NCBI RefSeq assembly: GCF_022538115.1
Contig: NZ_JAKZAL010000014.1
Coordinates: forward strand, 62,001 to 126,000
Length of the DNA stretch: 64,000 bases
Direction of reading: 5' to 3'
Source: Cognataquiflexum rubidum
GTDB taxonomy: Bacteria; Bacteroidota; Bacteroidia; Cytophagales; Cyclobacteriaceae
The notes beneath the pieces are model-generated. The model searched no databases and was not told where the DNA came from. It worked only from the letters and a program-made list of their open reading frames with translations. The position numbers and the translations under genes are program-made. Of this stretch, positions 1-7,975 are shown one piece after another. Position 1 is the first letter of the stretch; each line of letters opens with the position of its first letter.

Positions 1-400
1 CAAGAAGATCCAAAGTGGAGAGACTGTCTACAGACAGGAATACACTTTCAATAATCCCAATAAAAAACCCAAAACCCTTGAATTTGCACCGGCGCCTGTG
101 GTCGTGGTAGAAGGGATATTCGTACTTTATTATCCAGAGTTGGCGGACTTATTGGACCTGAAAGTATTTATCGATGCCAAAGAATACATCAAGCTTAAGC
201 GTAGGATCGTCCGGGACAAAGTAGAGCGGGGTTATGACTTGGATGATGTTTTGTATCGGTATGAAATGCACGTGATGCCGACTTATGAAAAATACATTGA
301 GCCTTTCAAGAACGATGCGGACCTGATTATTCCCATCAACAGGAATTTTGACCATGCCTTGGATGTCATCCGGTCCTACCTCAGGATGAAAACTAAATAA
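1..400 (+). CDS. udk: Uridine kinase, C-terminal part (5' end outside window)
   Basis: The reading frame is open from the window edge to a TAA stop at 398-400 and gives about 132 residues. It matches the second half of uridine kinase, which phosphorylates uridine and cytidine with ATP or GTP in pyrimidine salvage. Visible family features are the strand PVVVVEGIF, the segment FIDAKEYIKLKRRIVRD with the conserved basic cluster of the lid region, ERGYDLDDVLYRYE, and the C-terminal stretch ADLIIPINR. The P-loop lies upstream of the window. The internal GTG at 98 is not a start, because homology continues upstream of it. Confidence 0.9.
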   Translation, partial: KKIQSGETVYRQEYTFNNPNKKPKTLEFAPAPVVVVEGIFVLYYPELADLLDLKVFIDAKEYIKLKRRIVRDKVERGYDLDDVLYRYEMHVMPTYEKYIEPFKNDADLIIPINRNFDHALDVIRSYLRMKTK

Positions 401-440
401 CCGGAATTGCTGTAGATTCAGTTTTTTTTAGGTTAGGCCT

Positions 441-468
441 TTTGTATTTACAAAACTTTATATATTTG
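441..468 (+). promoter_or_regulatory. Bacteroidota-type promoter, TTTG / TATATTTG
   Basis: TTTG at 441-444 and TATATTTG at 461-468 fit the Bacteroidota sigma-ABfr pattern (TTTG, then TAnnTTTG at -7) with 16 nt between them. Transcription would start near 473-476, right at the GTG proposed as the start of the next gene. This argues against the upstream TTG at 442. Confidence 0.55.
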
Positions 469-474
469 CTCCCC

Positions 475-840
475 GTGAGAAAACCAAGCCGACAAATAGC
501 CTTATTCAGACAGAGAGCGACCATTCTTTTGGTTCTGTTCTTTTGTCTATTGGTGAGTGGGGCTGAATATTTTCCAAAAACTTCGGATCAGAATCAAAAA
601 TCCAAGCAGGAAAAGTCTCAGGAATCAGGTTCTTCTTCCGAAAACCAGACTTTTTTAAATGTTGCAGTTGATGCCGTGGTTCCTTTCGTGACCGTGCTCT
701 CCCAACAGGTATTTTATTTGATTTACGAAAACTACACTGTCGAGCCGCCCGTCACAAACGGTGTCAGCATGACATTGCCTTTGAATTTTCCTTATTGGGA
801 GATCCTCCTTGAGAGGATTATTTCGCCCAATGCACCCTGA
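475..840 (+). CDS. Small membrane-anchored protein of unknown function
   Basis: About 121 residues. I place the start at GTG 475 because the in-frame TTG at 442 lies inside the promoter elements, upstream of the expected transcript start. The N-terminus is basic (VRKPSRQ), followed by one hydrophobic segment around residues 15-30 that could be a signal anchor or a signal peptide. A polar Ser/Gln/Lys-rich linker follows, and the C-terminus reads FPYWEILLERI. No catalytic motif or family is recognised. It lies between udk and secDF, and its position upstream of secDF could suggest an envelope role, but that is a guess. Confidence 0.5.
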   Translation: MRKPSRQIALFRQRATILLVLFFCLLVSGAEYFPKTSDQNQKSKQEKSQESGSSSENQTFLNVAVDAVVPFVTVLSQQVFYLIYENYTVEPPVTNGVSMTLPLNFPYWEILLERIISPNAP

Positions 841-920
841 TCTTTTTTCTTTCCTGAATGCCTGAGCCTATATAAGGCTTTTCCAAAAATCTTGTAATCA
901 AACAATCAAAAATCAATCAT

Positions 921-3890
921 ATGCGTAACCAAGGAGTCATTGTGTTTCTGACCGTGGTAGTCACAGCTTTGTGTCTGTATTACCTGTCGTTCACATTCGT
1001 ATCAAACAACATCCAACAGAAAGCTGTGGCATTTGCCACTGACGAATCTGGAAATATGGATTTTGCCAAAAAGCAATCCTACCTAGACTCTATCTACAGA
1101 GAGCCGGTTTATAACTTTCTAGGTGCCAATTTCACCTACAAAGAAATCAAAGAAACTGAATTGGGACTCGGCCTTGACTTACAAGGTGGTATGCACGTTA
1201 CTTTGGAAGTTTCTCCCATTGAAATCCTAAAGGGACTATCCGGCAACAGCAAAGATGTGGCTTTCAATGCAGCATTGGATGAGGCAAGCCAAGCTGCCAA
1301 AACCAGCAACAGCAAGTTTGTAGACTTGTTTTACAGCTCTTGGGAAAAACAAGCTCCGGGACAAAAGCTGAGTGCAATATTTGCAACTGCAGCAAACAGG
1401 GGCCGAATTTCATTGGAATCTTCCGATTCTGATATCCTTCAGATCATCGATACTGAAGTTGAAAACGCGATAGAGCGTTCATTCAATATCCTAAGAACTA
1501 GGGTGGACAGGTTTGGAACTTCCCAACCAAACATCCAGAGAATCCAAGGTTCGGGCCGTATCCAGATCGAACTTCCGGGAGTAGACAACGCAACGAGGGT
1601 CAGAAATCTCCTTCAGGGTGTAGCAAAGCTGCAATTTTGGGAAGTGGCAGAAGTTAACGAATACCTTTCTCAGTTAGAAGCCGCCAACAGTCTTTTGGTA
1701 GCGGAAGCACAGGCCAAAAAAGCTGCTACCCAACCTGCAATCGCAGAGACTGATTCTGCAAAGGCTGCTGCTGCAGTTTCTGAATTAGAGAAACAATTAG
1801 CAGGAACTACAGATTCTACAGATGTTTCTACATCGGTATCGCCGATTTTTTCCTTGACCAAATCCCAACAAGGGTTGGTGTATGAGATCAGGGATACTGT
1901 TGCCATCAACAGGATTTTTGCCAGAGAAGATATAAAATCAGTATTGCCAAGGGATGTAAAATTCCTTTGGTCTGTAAAGCCTGAGGTAGCTGACAACCTT
2001 GAGTTGTTGGAATTATATGCCATCAAAAAGAGCAGAACAGGTGATCAGGCGCCTTTGGAAGGTGATGTAATCACTGACGCCCGTCAGACTTTGGACCAGA
2101 CTTCCCGTCCTGCGGTAAGCATGCAGATGAATGCCGATGGCGCCCGAAGATGGAGAAAACTGACCGGTGATAATATCGGTAGAAGGATCGCAGTGGTTTT
2201 GGATGATTTTGTCTACACTGCGCCAATGGTACAGGGAGAAATTCCTTCCGGACAGTCGGAAATCACAGGTAACTTCACCATAGAGGAAGCCAAGGATTTG
2301 GCAAACATCCTGAAGTCAGGTTCACTTCCTGCACCGACCAAGATTGTAGAAGAAGCCATCATCGGTCCAACTTTGGGTAAAGAAGCACAAAGCCAAGGTA
2401 TCATTTCCATGGTTGCAGGTTTGTTGTTGGTAGTAGTATTCATGGTCGCCTATTATGCCAAAGGCGGTTTCATCGCAATTGCAGCTTTGATATTCAACAT
2501 CTTCTTCATTTTGGGGATTTTGGCACAGCTCGGCGCGGCATTGACCTTGCCTGGTATTGCCGGTATCGTGTTGACGATCGGTATGTCCATTGATGCCAAC
2601 GTCTTGATTTTTGAAAGGATCAAAGAAGAAATGGCAAACGGTGCAGGGCTTTTAGCTGCTATCAATGAAGGATACAAGAAGGCCTTTTCTGCAATTTTGG
2701 ATTCGAACGTTACTACCTTCCTCGTTGGAGCGATTCTATATGGATTAGGTCAAGGTCCTGTTAAAGGCTTTGCGATCGTATTGATGATTGGTATTGCATC
2801 CTCATTCTTTTCATCTGTTTTTATAACCAGATTGATTGTACACCTTTTAAGCAAAAAAGGAGACGAAAGCAGCATCTCATTCACTTCTCCTTTTGCCAAA
2901 GGCCTCTTGAGCAACCTGAACATAGATTTCATGAGCAAAAGAAAAATAGCCTATATTTTTTCCACAGGATTCATAATAGTAGGACTTGCGATAGCTTTGA
3001 TCAGTGGATTGAAGTTTGGGGTTGACTTTACAGGTGGTAGATCATATATCGTGACATTTGCCCAACCGGTGGTTGCATCAGAATTGAAAGTGGGTCTTGA
3101 TGGTGAATTTGACGGTTCAGTGGAGGTCAAATCCTACGGTGGAAGCAATATTATGAAAGTGACTACCTCCTATTTGATCAATGAGGATGATGATGCCTCT
3201 AATGCGGAAGTAGAAAGCAAAGTGAAAGAGGGTATATCCAACATCATGGGCTTGACTTATTCTTCAGATGCAGCCAATATTCAATCCGGTCAGTTTGCGA
3301 TCACAGGGTCCTCTAAAGTTGGAGCCACAGTTGCTGATGATATTAAAAAATCTTCGGCTGAAGCCATGTTCTTCGCTTTGGTTGCCATCTTCCTTTATAT
3401 CCTCTTGAGATTCCGCAAGTGGCAGTTCTCTTTGGGAGCAATCATAGCATTGGCACATGATGTCCTTTTTGTTATTGCTGCTTTTGCCGTAGCAAGTACT
3501 TTTGGTGCCACTTTTGAGATTGATCAGGTATTCATTGCTGCTATCCTGACAGTGGTAGGTTACTCTATCAATGATACGGTAATTATCTTTGACCGTATCC
3601 GAGAAAACATCGAAATGAGAGGGACTTCCAAGTTGGTCAAGATGTTCAATGATGCCATCAACCAAACCATGGCTAGAACTTTGATTACTTCCCTTACTAC
3701 CTTGATTGTGGTGTTTGTTTTGTTGATTTTCGGGGGTGAAGTATTGAGAGGTTTCTCTTTTGCCTTGTTCATTGGAATTGTCGTCGGAACCTATTCCTCT
3801 ATTTATATTGCATCCCCGATCGTTGTCGATTTGATGAAAAAAGAAATCGAAGCCGAAAGCGCTCAGGAAGTTGCAAAGAAGGCCGTATAA
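921..3890 (+). CDS. secDF: Protein translocase subunit SecDF (SecD-SecF fusion)
   Basis: 989 residues joining SecD and SecF, the proton-driven accessory subunits that help SecYEG complete export across the inner membrane. The SecD half starts with one TM helix (about residues 6-25), then the signature LDLQGGMH near residue 85, a large periplasmic region with an Ala/Lys-rich insert near residues 255-300, and a TM block from about residue 492 with the motif TIGMSIDANVLIFERIKEE. The SecF half begins near residue 670 with its own first TM helix, then FGVDFTGGRSY near residue 700, and a second TM block containing SINDTVIIFDRIRE. The fusion is common in Bacteroidota. The start ATG follows an A-rich leader, and a strong terminator follows the stop. 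Confidence 0.97.
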   Translation: MRNQGVIVFLTVVVTALCLYYLSFTFVSNNIQQKAVAFATDESGNMDFAKKQSYLDSIYREPVYNFLGANFTYKEIKETELGLGLDLQGGMHVTLEVSPIEILKGLSGNSKDVAFNAALDEASQAAKTSNSKFVDLFYSSWEKQAPGQKLSAIFATAANRGRISLESSDSDILQIIDTEVENAIERSFNILRTRVDRFGTSQPNIQRIQGSGRIQIELPGVDNATRVRNLLQGVAKLQFWEVAEVNEYLSQLEAANSLLVAEAQAKKAATQPAIAETDSAKAAAAVSELEKQLAGTTDSTDVSTSVSPIFSLTKSQQGLVYEIRDTVAINRIFAREDIKSVLPRDVKFLWSVKPEVADNLELLELYAIKKSRTGDQAPLEGDVITDARQTLDQTSRPAVSMQMNADGARRWRKLTGDNIGRRIAVVLDDFVYTAPMVQGEIPSGQSEITGNFTIEEAKDLANILKSGSLPAPTKIVEEAIIGPTLGKEAQSQGIISMVAGLLLVVVFMVAYYAKGGFIAIAALIFNIFFILGILAQLGAALTLPGIAGIVLTIGMSIDANVLIFERIKEEMANGAGLLAAINEGYKKAFSAILDSNVTTFLVGAILYGLGQGPVKGFAIVLMIGIASSFFSSVFITRLIVHLLSKKGDESSISFTSPFAKGLLSNLNIDFMSKRKIAYIFSTGFIIVGLAIALISGLKFGVDFTGGRSYIVTFAQPVVASELKVGLDGEFDGSVEVKSYGGSNIMKVTTSYLINEDDDASNAEVESKVKEGISNIMGLTYSSDAANIQSGQFAITGSSKVGATVADDIKKSSAEAMFFALVAIFLYILLRFRKWQFSLGAIIALAHDVLFVIAAFAVASTFGATFEIDQVFIAAILTVVGYSINDTVIIFDRIRENIEMRGTSKLVKMFNDAINQTMARTLITSLTTLIVVFVLLIFGGEVLRGFSFALFIGIVVGTYSSIYIASPIVVDLMKKEIEAESAQEVAKKAV

Positions 3891-3916
3891 TTTCTGAATT
3901 TTGACAAAAGTCAAAG

Positions 3917-3945
3917 GGAGTCAGCGCAATCTGACTCCTTTTTTT
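3917..3945 (+). terminator. Rho-independent terminator of secDF
   Basis: Perfect 8-bp stem GGAGTCAG (3917-3924) / CTGACTCC (3931-3938), a 6-nt loop and a run of seven T. Confidence 0.92.
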
Positions 3946-3980
3946 GTGTTTTCTTTAAAAAATACCCCAATCACGGGATT

Positions 3981-4009
3981 TTTCGGGATTTTGATTCCTA
4001 TTACTTTTG
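3981..4009 (+). promoter_or_regulatory. Putative promoter of the 7-TM/CPPxC locus
   Basis: TACTTTTG at 4002-4009 matches the -7 box TAnnTTTG. TTTC at 3981-3984, 17 nt upstream, may serve as the weaker -33 element. The predicted transcript start near 4015 places the preceding TTTG-overlapping start out of use and supports ATG 4028 as the start of the next gene. Confidence 0.5.
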
Positions 4010-4027
4010 GGGAATAAAATAGTTGAT

Positions 4028-4717
4028 ATGTCAGGAGATGTGTATCTTTTTGTGATTGGATTGAGTGTGGTTCTTTCACTGCTAAATTTCGGCTTGAAAA
4101 AGAATAACCGGATCCAAGGACACGGGATTATCTTGGGAATTTTGATTTTGGTATTGGTATTTGAATCCATCGGAAGCTATACTTCAAGCATGAAAATCAA
4201 CAATTCCCTTCTCTACAATATCTGTTGGGTGTATGTGGAATCTTTGCTCTTGGTGTTGTATTTCTACAAATTTGAAAAAAGCACCTCCGCCAAAAAGAAT
4301 ATTTTCTTGGTTTCCTTCCTTTTACTCTTTTGGGGCATAGTCAATTCTATATTTTTTCAGCCCATTTCTACTGTTTTTCAATTCTATTCTTTTTTACCCA
4401 ATAGCCTTTTTGTTCTTGTATTATGTGTCCGTTTCCTTTCCGATACGCTGAATCTCCGGATTTTTAAAGATTGGAACTTGATCGCACTTCCCCACTTTTG
4501 GATCAGCACTGCGATCCTGTTTTTTTATATCGAAGCGGTCTTGGTTTTTGGACTCTACCAGTTTTCTCCCCAATTCGTGATTGACAATGTCTCGGTTATT
4601 TTTGGGTTCAACAGGATGATGGCAGGTATGATGTATCTGATTTTTGGGTTGTCTTTTTTTCTTCCGACGTTGTTCAAAAGAAATTTTACTGGAGGAAATA
4701 CCATGGCCGTGCTATAA
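4028..4717 (+). CDS. 7-TM protein, paralog 1 of 3 in the CPPxC locus
   Basis: 229 residues and almost entirely hydrophobic: I count seven helices (about residues 5-22, 33-52, 62-82, 90-108, 118-135, 152-172 and 198-218). It is paralogous to the proteins at 5186 and 6415. Shared positions include YN followed by a VY-x-E motif in helix 3 (here YNICWVYVES) and P-x-FW at the start of helix 6. The start at ATG 4028 rather than the longer frame follows from the promoter at 4002-4009. No enzyme motif is visible. A receptor or signal-input role for the kinase at 7183 is inferred from context only. Confidence 0.72.
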   Translation: MSGDVYLFVIGLSVVLSLLNFGLKKNNRIQGHGIILGILILVLVFESIGSYTSSMKINNSLLYNICWVYVESLLLVLYFYKFEKSTSAKKNIFLVSFLLLFWGIVNSIFFQPISTVFQFYSFLPNSLFVLVLCVRFLSDTLNLRIFKDWNLIALPHFWISTAILFFYIEAVLVFGLYQFSPQFVIDNVSVIFGFNRMMAGMMYLIFGLSFFLPTLFKRNFTGGNTMAVL

Positions 4718-4742
4718 AATTTGGTTATTTTTTTCTTTCTTG
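4716..4742 (+). repeat. Duplicated leader block, copy A
   Basis: A 27-nt block beginning AAAATTTGG and ending in a T-rich stretch. It is 24/27 identical to 5948-5974. Each copy lies just upstream of a CPPxC-tail gene, about 26 nt before the start codon. It marks the upstream edge of the duplicated unit and may be a promoter or regulatory site. Confidence 0.7.
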
Positions 4743-4768
4743 AATTGCGAAACACAAATTTAGGGATC

Positions 4769-5179
4769 ATGACCAAAGAACAATTGGAAGCCTTTAGATT
4801 GGCTTATGCAAAATCAGTCAAAAAATGCATCAAAGGCAAAAACAAAAATGGCAAAAACATTGCTGAACAGTCCGATTGGGTATTTTTTGACCGGAAGTTG
4901 ATTCAGGATTTGCTTGACATGACCGACCCCATAAGCGGCGGCCTCAAATTGTATTTTGGACAATACAACAAAGAAAATCTCGATATCCTGCCCATAGACC
5001 GAAAAGATAGAGACGACTATATAGGAAGGATTTCCATCGCCGTCGCTGCGGCAAATAAGACTGAAAGTGGGATCATCGACCTAGGGACCGAATCTAAAAA
5101 TTCTACTGATTTAACCCGTAATTCAGGAGGTTCCCCTAGAAATGGAGGGTTGCTTTGTCCGCCAAATTGTAATCCCTAA
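4769..5179 (+). CDS. CPPxC-tail small protein, copy 1
   Basis: 136 residues, exactly the length of its paralog at 6001. The start is ATG 4769; the 16-residue upstream extension is not shared with the paralog. The two share MT+E-LE/K at the N-terminus, IKGK-K-GK, W-FFDR, TDP--GG-K-Y-GQY-K-NLD, and DRKDR-DYIGR. A variable Ser/Asn/Gly-rich linker follows, then a tail reading LLCPPNCNP. There is no signal peptide or TM helix. The folded region plus linker plus Cys-Pro-Pro-x-Cys tail is a known pattern in Bacteroidota hypothetical proteins, but I know of no assigned function. The tail could bind metal, undergo redox chemistry or be modified. Confidence 0.75.
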   Translation: MTKEQLEAFRLAYAKSVKKCIKGKNKNGKNIAEQSDWVFFDRKLIQDLLDMTDPISGGLKLYFGQYNKENLDILPIDRKDRDDYIGRISIAVAAANKTESGIIDLGTESKNSTDLTRNSGGSPRNGGLLCPPNCNP

Positions 5180-5185
5180 TTTTTT

Positions 5186-5851
5186 ATGAATTCCATAATT
5201 TGGTACCTCCTTATGATTCTTGCAGGGATGCTTTTGAGTATTCCATGTTTTTTTTTGGACCTGAAAGGTTTCAAAAAAGGGCACCGAATAGTTTTTTGTA
5301 TTTTGGTTTTGGTGTCGATAATAGAGTTTTATGGAGGATATTTAGGCAAACAAGGGATTAGAAATCATTGGGTATATAATATCGGATTTGTCTATGGAGA
5401 GACGATTTTAATTTTGATTTATCTTTCTGCGGTTTTGAATGGCCAAAAGAGCAAAGTGATATTGAAGTTGACGGCCTTGTTATTTGGAGTTTTTGGGATT
5501 CTCAATTCCCTGTTTTTAAATCCAATAGATCAATTTCATAATTTTAGCCTAACTATTGGAAGCACACTTATCATCCTTGGATGTTTTTATTTTTTCTATG
5601 TTGTGATGACGCAGGACACTTATTTAGATGAAAAATTATGGCAGGTTCCTGATTTTTGGGTGGTGTCTTTTTTTCTGCTTTTTTACAGCGCTTCGATGCT
5701 GTTTTTTACATTTTTGTACAATATCATGGAATTAGAAGCTGCCATGTGGATGCGGTTAAATTTTGTATTAAAGTTGATAGGAGGGACCATGTATCTGGTT
5801 TTTGGATTGGTCTATTATCTTCCCGTTTTTTCAAAAAAATTAACCTCTTAG
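5186..5851 (+). CDS. 7-TM protein, paralog 2 of 3
   Basis: 221 residues, starting 6 nt after the stop of the CPPxC gene, so the two are probably cotranscribed and translationally linked. Seven predicted TM helices. It shares YN---VY-E in helix 3 (YNIGFVYGET) and PDFW at helix 6 with the proteins at 4028 and 6415. The C-terminal helix GGTMYLVFGLVYYLP aligns with the same part of the first paralog. No catalytic residues are seen. Function unknown; it belongs to the duplicated unit CPPxC gene + 7-TM gene. Confidence 0.75.
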   Translation: MNSIIWYLLMILAGMLLSIPCFFLDLKGFKKGHRIVFCILVLVSIIEFYGGYLGKQGIRNHWVYNIGFVYGETILILIYLSAVLNGQKSKVILKLTALLFGVFGILNSLFLNPIDQFHNFSLTIGSTLIILGCFYFFYVVMTQDTYLDEKLWQVPDFWVVSFFLLFYSASMLFFTFLYNIMELEAAMWMRLNFVLKLIGGTMYLVFGLVYYLPVFSKKLTS

Positions 5852-5947
5852 GCTTAAATCCTTCTGCCCAATTTTAACGCAATCTTTTCAGTTTGCCATT
5901 CAACCGAAATGAGTCTAATATCTGGAGAATTAAGTTCTTCCTCCTTT

Positions 5948-5974
5948 AAAATTTGGCCATTTTTTTCTTTATTG
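5948..5974 (+). repeat. Duplicated leader block, copy B
   Basis: 24/27 identical to 4716-4742 (differences TT/CC and C/A). It lies upstream of the second CPPxC gene at 6001. The region between 5852 and 6000 carries no gene. Confidence 0.7.
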
Positions 5975-6000
5975 GCTTTTGAATCACAAAACCAAAAGCA

Positions 6001-6411
6001 ATGACAAGAGAAGAATTGAAGAATTTTGTTTCTGCATATAATAAATCAGTACGGACAGGGATCAAAGGCAAGGACAAGGAAGGTAAAGATGTAGAAGAAC
6101 AAACTTCTTGGGCCTTTTTTGACAGGGAGGTAATAGAAAAACTTTTAGCCCAAACCGACCCGAAGGACGGAGGCATCAAAATTTATCTTGGACAGTATGA
6201 CAAGGATAATCTTGACCTTGTTCCAAAAGATAGAAAAGACAGAGAGGATTATATTGGAAGAGTTTCTCTAGCACTTTCTGCTGCAAATAAAAAAGAGGAT
6301 GGGATTTTTGATTTATTTGACAATAAGTCAGATCAAGAAGGGAGCGATAGTTCGATTGAAAACGGAGCTGCGATCTGTCCCCCATATTGCAGACCACCAA
6401 TAAACATTTGA
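6001..6411 (+). CDS. CPPxC-tail small protein, copy 2
   Basis: 136 residues, paralogous over its whole length to the product at 4769. Conserved blocks are IKGK, W-FFDREV, TDP-DGGIK, YLGQYDK and DRKDREDYIGR. The tail is ICPPYCRPP after an acidic Ser-rich linker, so the Cys-Pro-Pro-x-Cys motif is conserved although the linker has diverged. Charged and soluble, with no export signal. The downstream 7-TM gene starts 3 nt after its stop, repeating the gene pair at 4769/5186. Function unknown. Confidence 0.78.
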   Translation: MTREELKNFVSAYNKSVRTGIKGKDKEGKDVEEQTSWAFFDREVIEKLLAQTDPKDGGIKIYLGQYDKDNLDLVPKDRKDREDYIGRVSLALSAANKKEDGIFDLFDNKSDQEGSDSSIENGAAICPPYCRPPINI

Positions 6412-6414
6412 TTA

Positions 6415-7089
6415 ATGCAAACCGATGTTTACCTAATTCTCTTATATATTGGGATACTCCTGAGTGTCCCATTATTTTTTATCGGCGATTTCGAGTTTAA
6501 GAAATTGTACCGGATATTATTTGGAGTAATCGTAATGGTCACTATTCTTGAAACATTCGGTAGCTATCTTGCCAGTAATGGAAAACAAAATGTGATCTAT
6601 TATAATCTGATTTTTGTGTATCTGGAAACCTTGCTGTTATTGTATTTTTATTACAATGTATTCCATAACAAGAAAGCTAAGAAATACACAGCCTTGGCAA
6701 CCGTTGCTTTCTTCCTTTGGGCAATAATTTACTCCACATTCTTTCAATCATTATTCGTTTTCCATACTGTCTCCTATGTCATGGGAGGTATCATATTAAT
6801 CTTTGGCAGTTTGTATTTTTTTTATGGCATCATGAAAGAGGATTGGTATCATGACCAAAGTCTGCTTGGTATGCCCATGTTTTGGATCGTTACTATGATC
6901 ATGTTTTTCTACTCAGGGTCCCTGTTGTATTTTTCATCTATTAATTTCATATCAAGCCAAAATATAGAATTGCTTGGCAAGTTTAATATTATTATCCAAG
7001 CCTTGAGTGTGCTGATGTATTGGGTGATGGGATTATCGTTTTATATCCCGATTTGGATAGAGAGGAAAAGCAAAATTATAGGAAAGTAA
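6415..7089 (+). CDS. 7-TM protein, paralog 3 of 3
   Basis: 224 residues, third copy of the 7-TM family, starting 3 nt after the CPPxC gene. Conserved features are YYNLIFVYLET in helix 3, P-x-FW (PMFWIV) in helix 6 and a final helix ending near FYIPIW. It is the copy nearest the kinase gene at 7183, and only a 93-nt gap with a possible 33-codon ORF separates them. Its proximity suggests signal input to the kinase; this is inference. Confidence 0.75.
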   Translation: MQTDVYLILLYIGILLSVPLFFIGDFEFKKLYRILFGVIVMVTILETFGSYLASNGKQNVIYYNLIFVYLETLLLLYFYYNVFHNKKAKKYTALATVAFFLWAIIYSTFFQSLFVFHTVSYVMGGIILIFGSLYFFYGIMKEDWYHDQSLLGMPMFWIVTMIMFFYSGSLLYFSSINFISSQNIELLGKFNIIIQALSVLMYWVMGLSFYIPIWIERKSKIIGK

Positions 7090-7091
7090 AA

Positions 7092-7193
7092 ATGACTAAA
7101 TTCGGCTTAGGCAATAATGAATCTTTGGTTTTAAAAGATGATTCGACTATTTTGGAAAAAGTAAACCTGTTAAAAATCACCGATGCAAAATGA
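7092..7193 (+). CDS. Possible 33-residue peptide overlapping the kinase start
   Basis: ATG 7092 opens 33 codons ending with TGA at 7191-7193, so its end overlaps the kinase start (ATG 7183) by 11 nt in another frame. The predicted peptide begins MTKFGLGNNES and is polar, without cysteine or TM helix. It starts 2 nt after the 7-TM stop, which suits translational coupling. It could be a leader ORF, a real micropeptide or chance. Confidence 0.3.
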   Translation: MTKFGLGNNESLVLKDDSTILEKVNLLKITDAK

Positions 7194-7947
7194 TGGTTCT
7201 GATCTTTTTTTAATCATTCTGTTGGGATTTTTCCTGATGGTGTTGATGGTTTCTTTTATTGTGATCATGGTGGTTTACCACCGTCAGCGTCAGATCAAAA
7301 ACCAACAGAAAGTCATGGAAATCCAAGCCGAATATGAAAAAACAGTCCTCAATGTAGAAAAGGAACTCCGTGAGGACATCCTCGCCCATGTCGGCAGAGA
7401 ACTCCATGACAATGTGGGACAACTGCTTTCCCTTGCTAAAATGAACCTGTCAAGCTCCAAGCCGGAGAAAGTCTCAGAAGGAAAAGTCATGGTCAATGAA
7501 ATCATCCATGAAGTCAGGGCACTTTCCAAAACCCTTAATTTAGATTGGGTAGAGGCGATTTCCCTGGAGGAATTTATCCAAAGAGAACTCAAAAAACTCG
7601 AATCCGCTGATTTCTGCAAGGTCGCTTTTCACCAATCAGGGAATGCCCTGCAACTCGATAAAGACAAAAAACTGGTTTTGATCCGGATCATTCAGGAAAG
7701 TATCAACAACGCGATCAAACATGCGCAGCCAAAGCTGATTGAGATTTCAGTCGATACGGACCAATCCCAATCTGTCATCAGGGTACAGGATGACGGCAAG
7801 GGTTTTGACTACACGGGCCAATCTTCCGGTTTGGGAATCTACAATCTCAAAAACCGGATGGCGACGATCGGAGGAGAGATGGTCCTGCATTCTGTTTTGG
7901 GCAAAGGGACCGAAATAAAACTAATTTTGCCAAATCAAAAAGCTTGA
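7183..7947 (+). CDS. Sensor histidine kinase, HisKA_3/NarL type, minimal sensor
   Basis: 254 residues. One N-terminal TM helix (about 8-32) is preceded by only seven residues, so there is no extracytoplasmic sensing domain. A coiled-coil linker (about 35-65) leads to the HisKA_3 dimerisation domain with the phospho-acceptor His75 in GRELHDNVGQ. The HATPase_c domain has an N-box (QESINNAIKHA), a G1 box (DDGKGFD) and a G2 box (GLGIYNLKNRM). It should autophosphorylate and pass phosphate to the LuxR-type regulator encoded 28 nt downstream. With no sensor of its own, it may receive its signal through a partner such as the 7-TM proteins just upstream. Confidence 0.9.
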   Translation: MQNDGSDLFLIILLGFFLMVLMVSFIVIMVVYHRQRQIKNQQKVMEIQAEYEKTVLNVEKELREDILAHVGRELHDNVGQLLSLAKMNLSSSKPEKVSEGKVMVNEIIHEVRALSKTLNLDWVEAISLEEFIQRELKKLESADFCKVAFHQSGNALQLDKDKKLVLIRIIQESINNAIKHAQPKLIEISVDTDQSQSVIRVQDDGKGFDYTGQSSGLGIYNLKNRMATIGGEMVLHSVLGKGTEIKLILPNQKA

Positions 7948-7975
7948 TTTAACTTCCGTCCTAAATGGGAAAAAT

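Noticed and set aside
442-474. Upstream TTG start for the protein at 475
   Set aside because: It lies inside the -33/-7 promoter elements, so the transcript would not include it.
3264-3914. 216-codon minus-strand frame inside secDF
   Set aside because: Opposite-strand shadow of a well-conserved gene; the translation is low in recognisable features.
5656-5877. 73-codon frame overlapping the second 7-TM gene
   Set aside because: Shifted-frame shadow of the 7-TM gene; no independent support.
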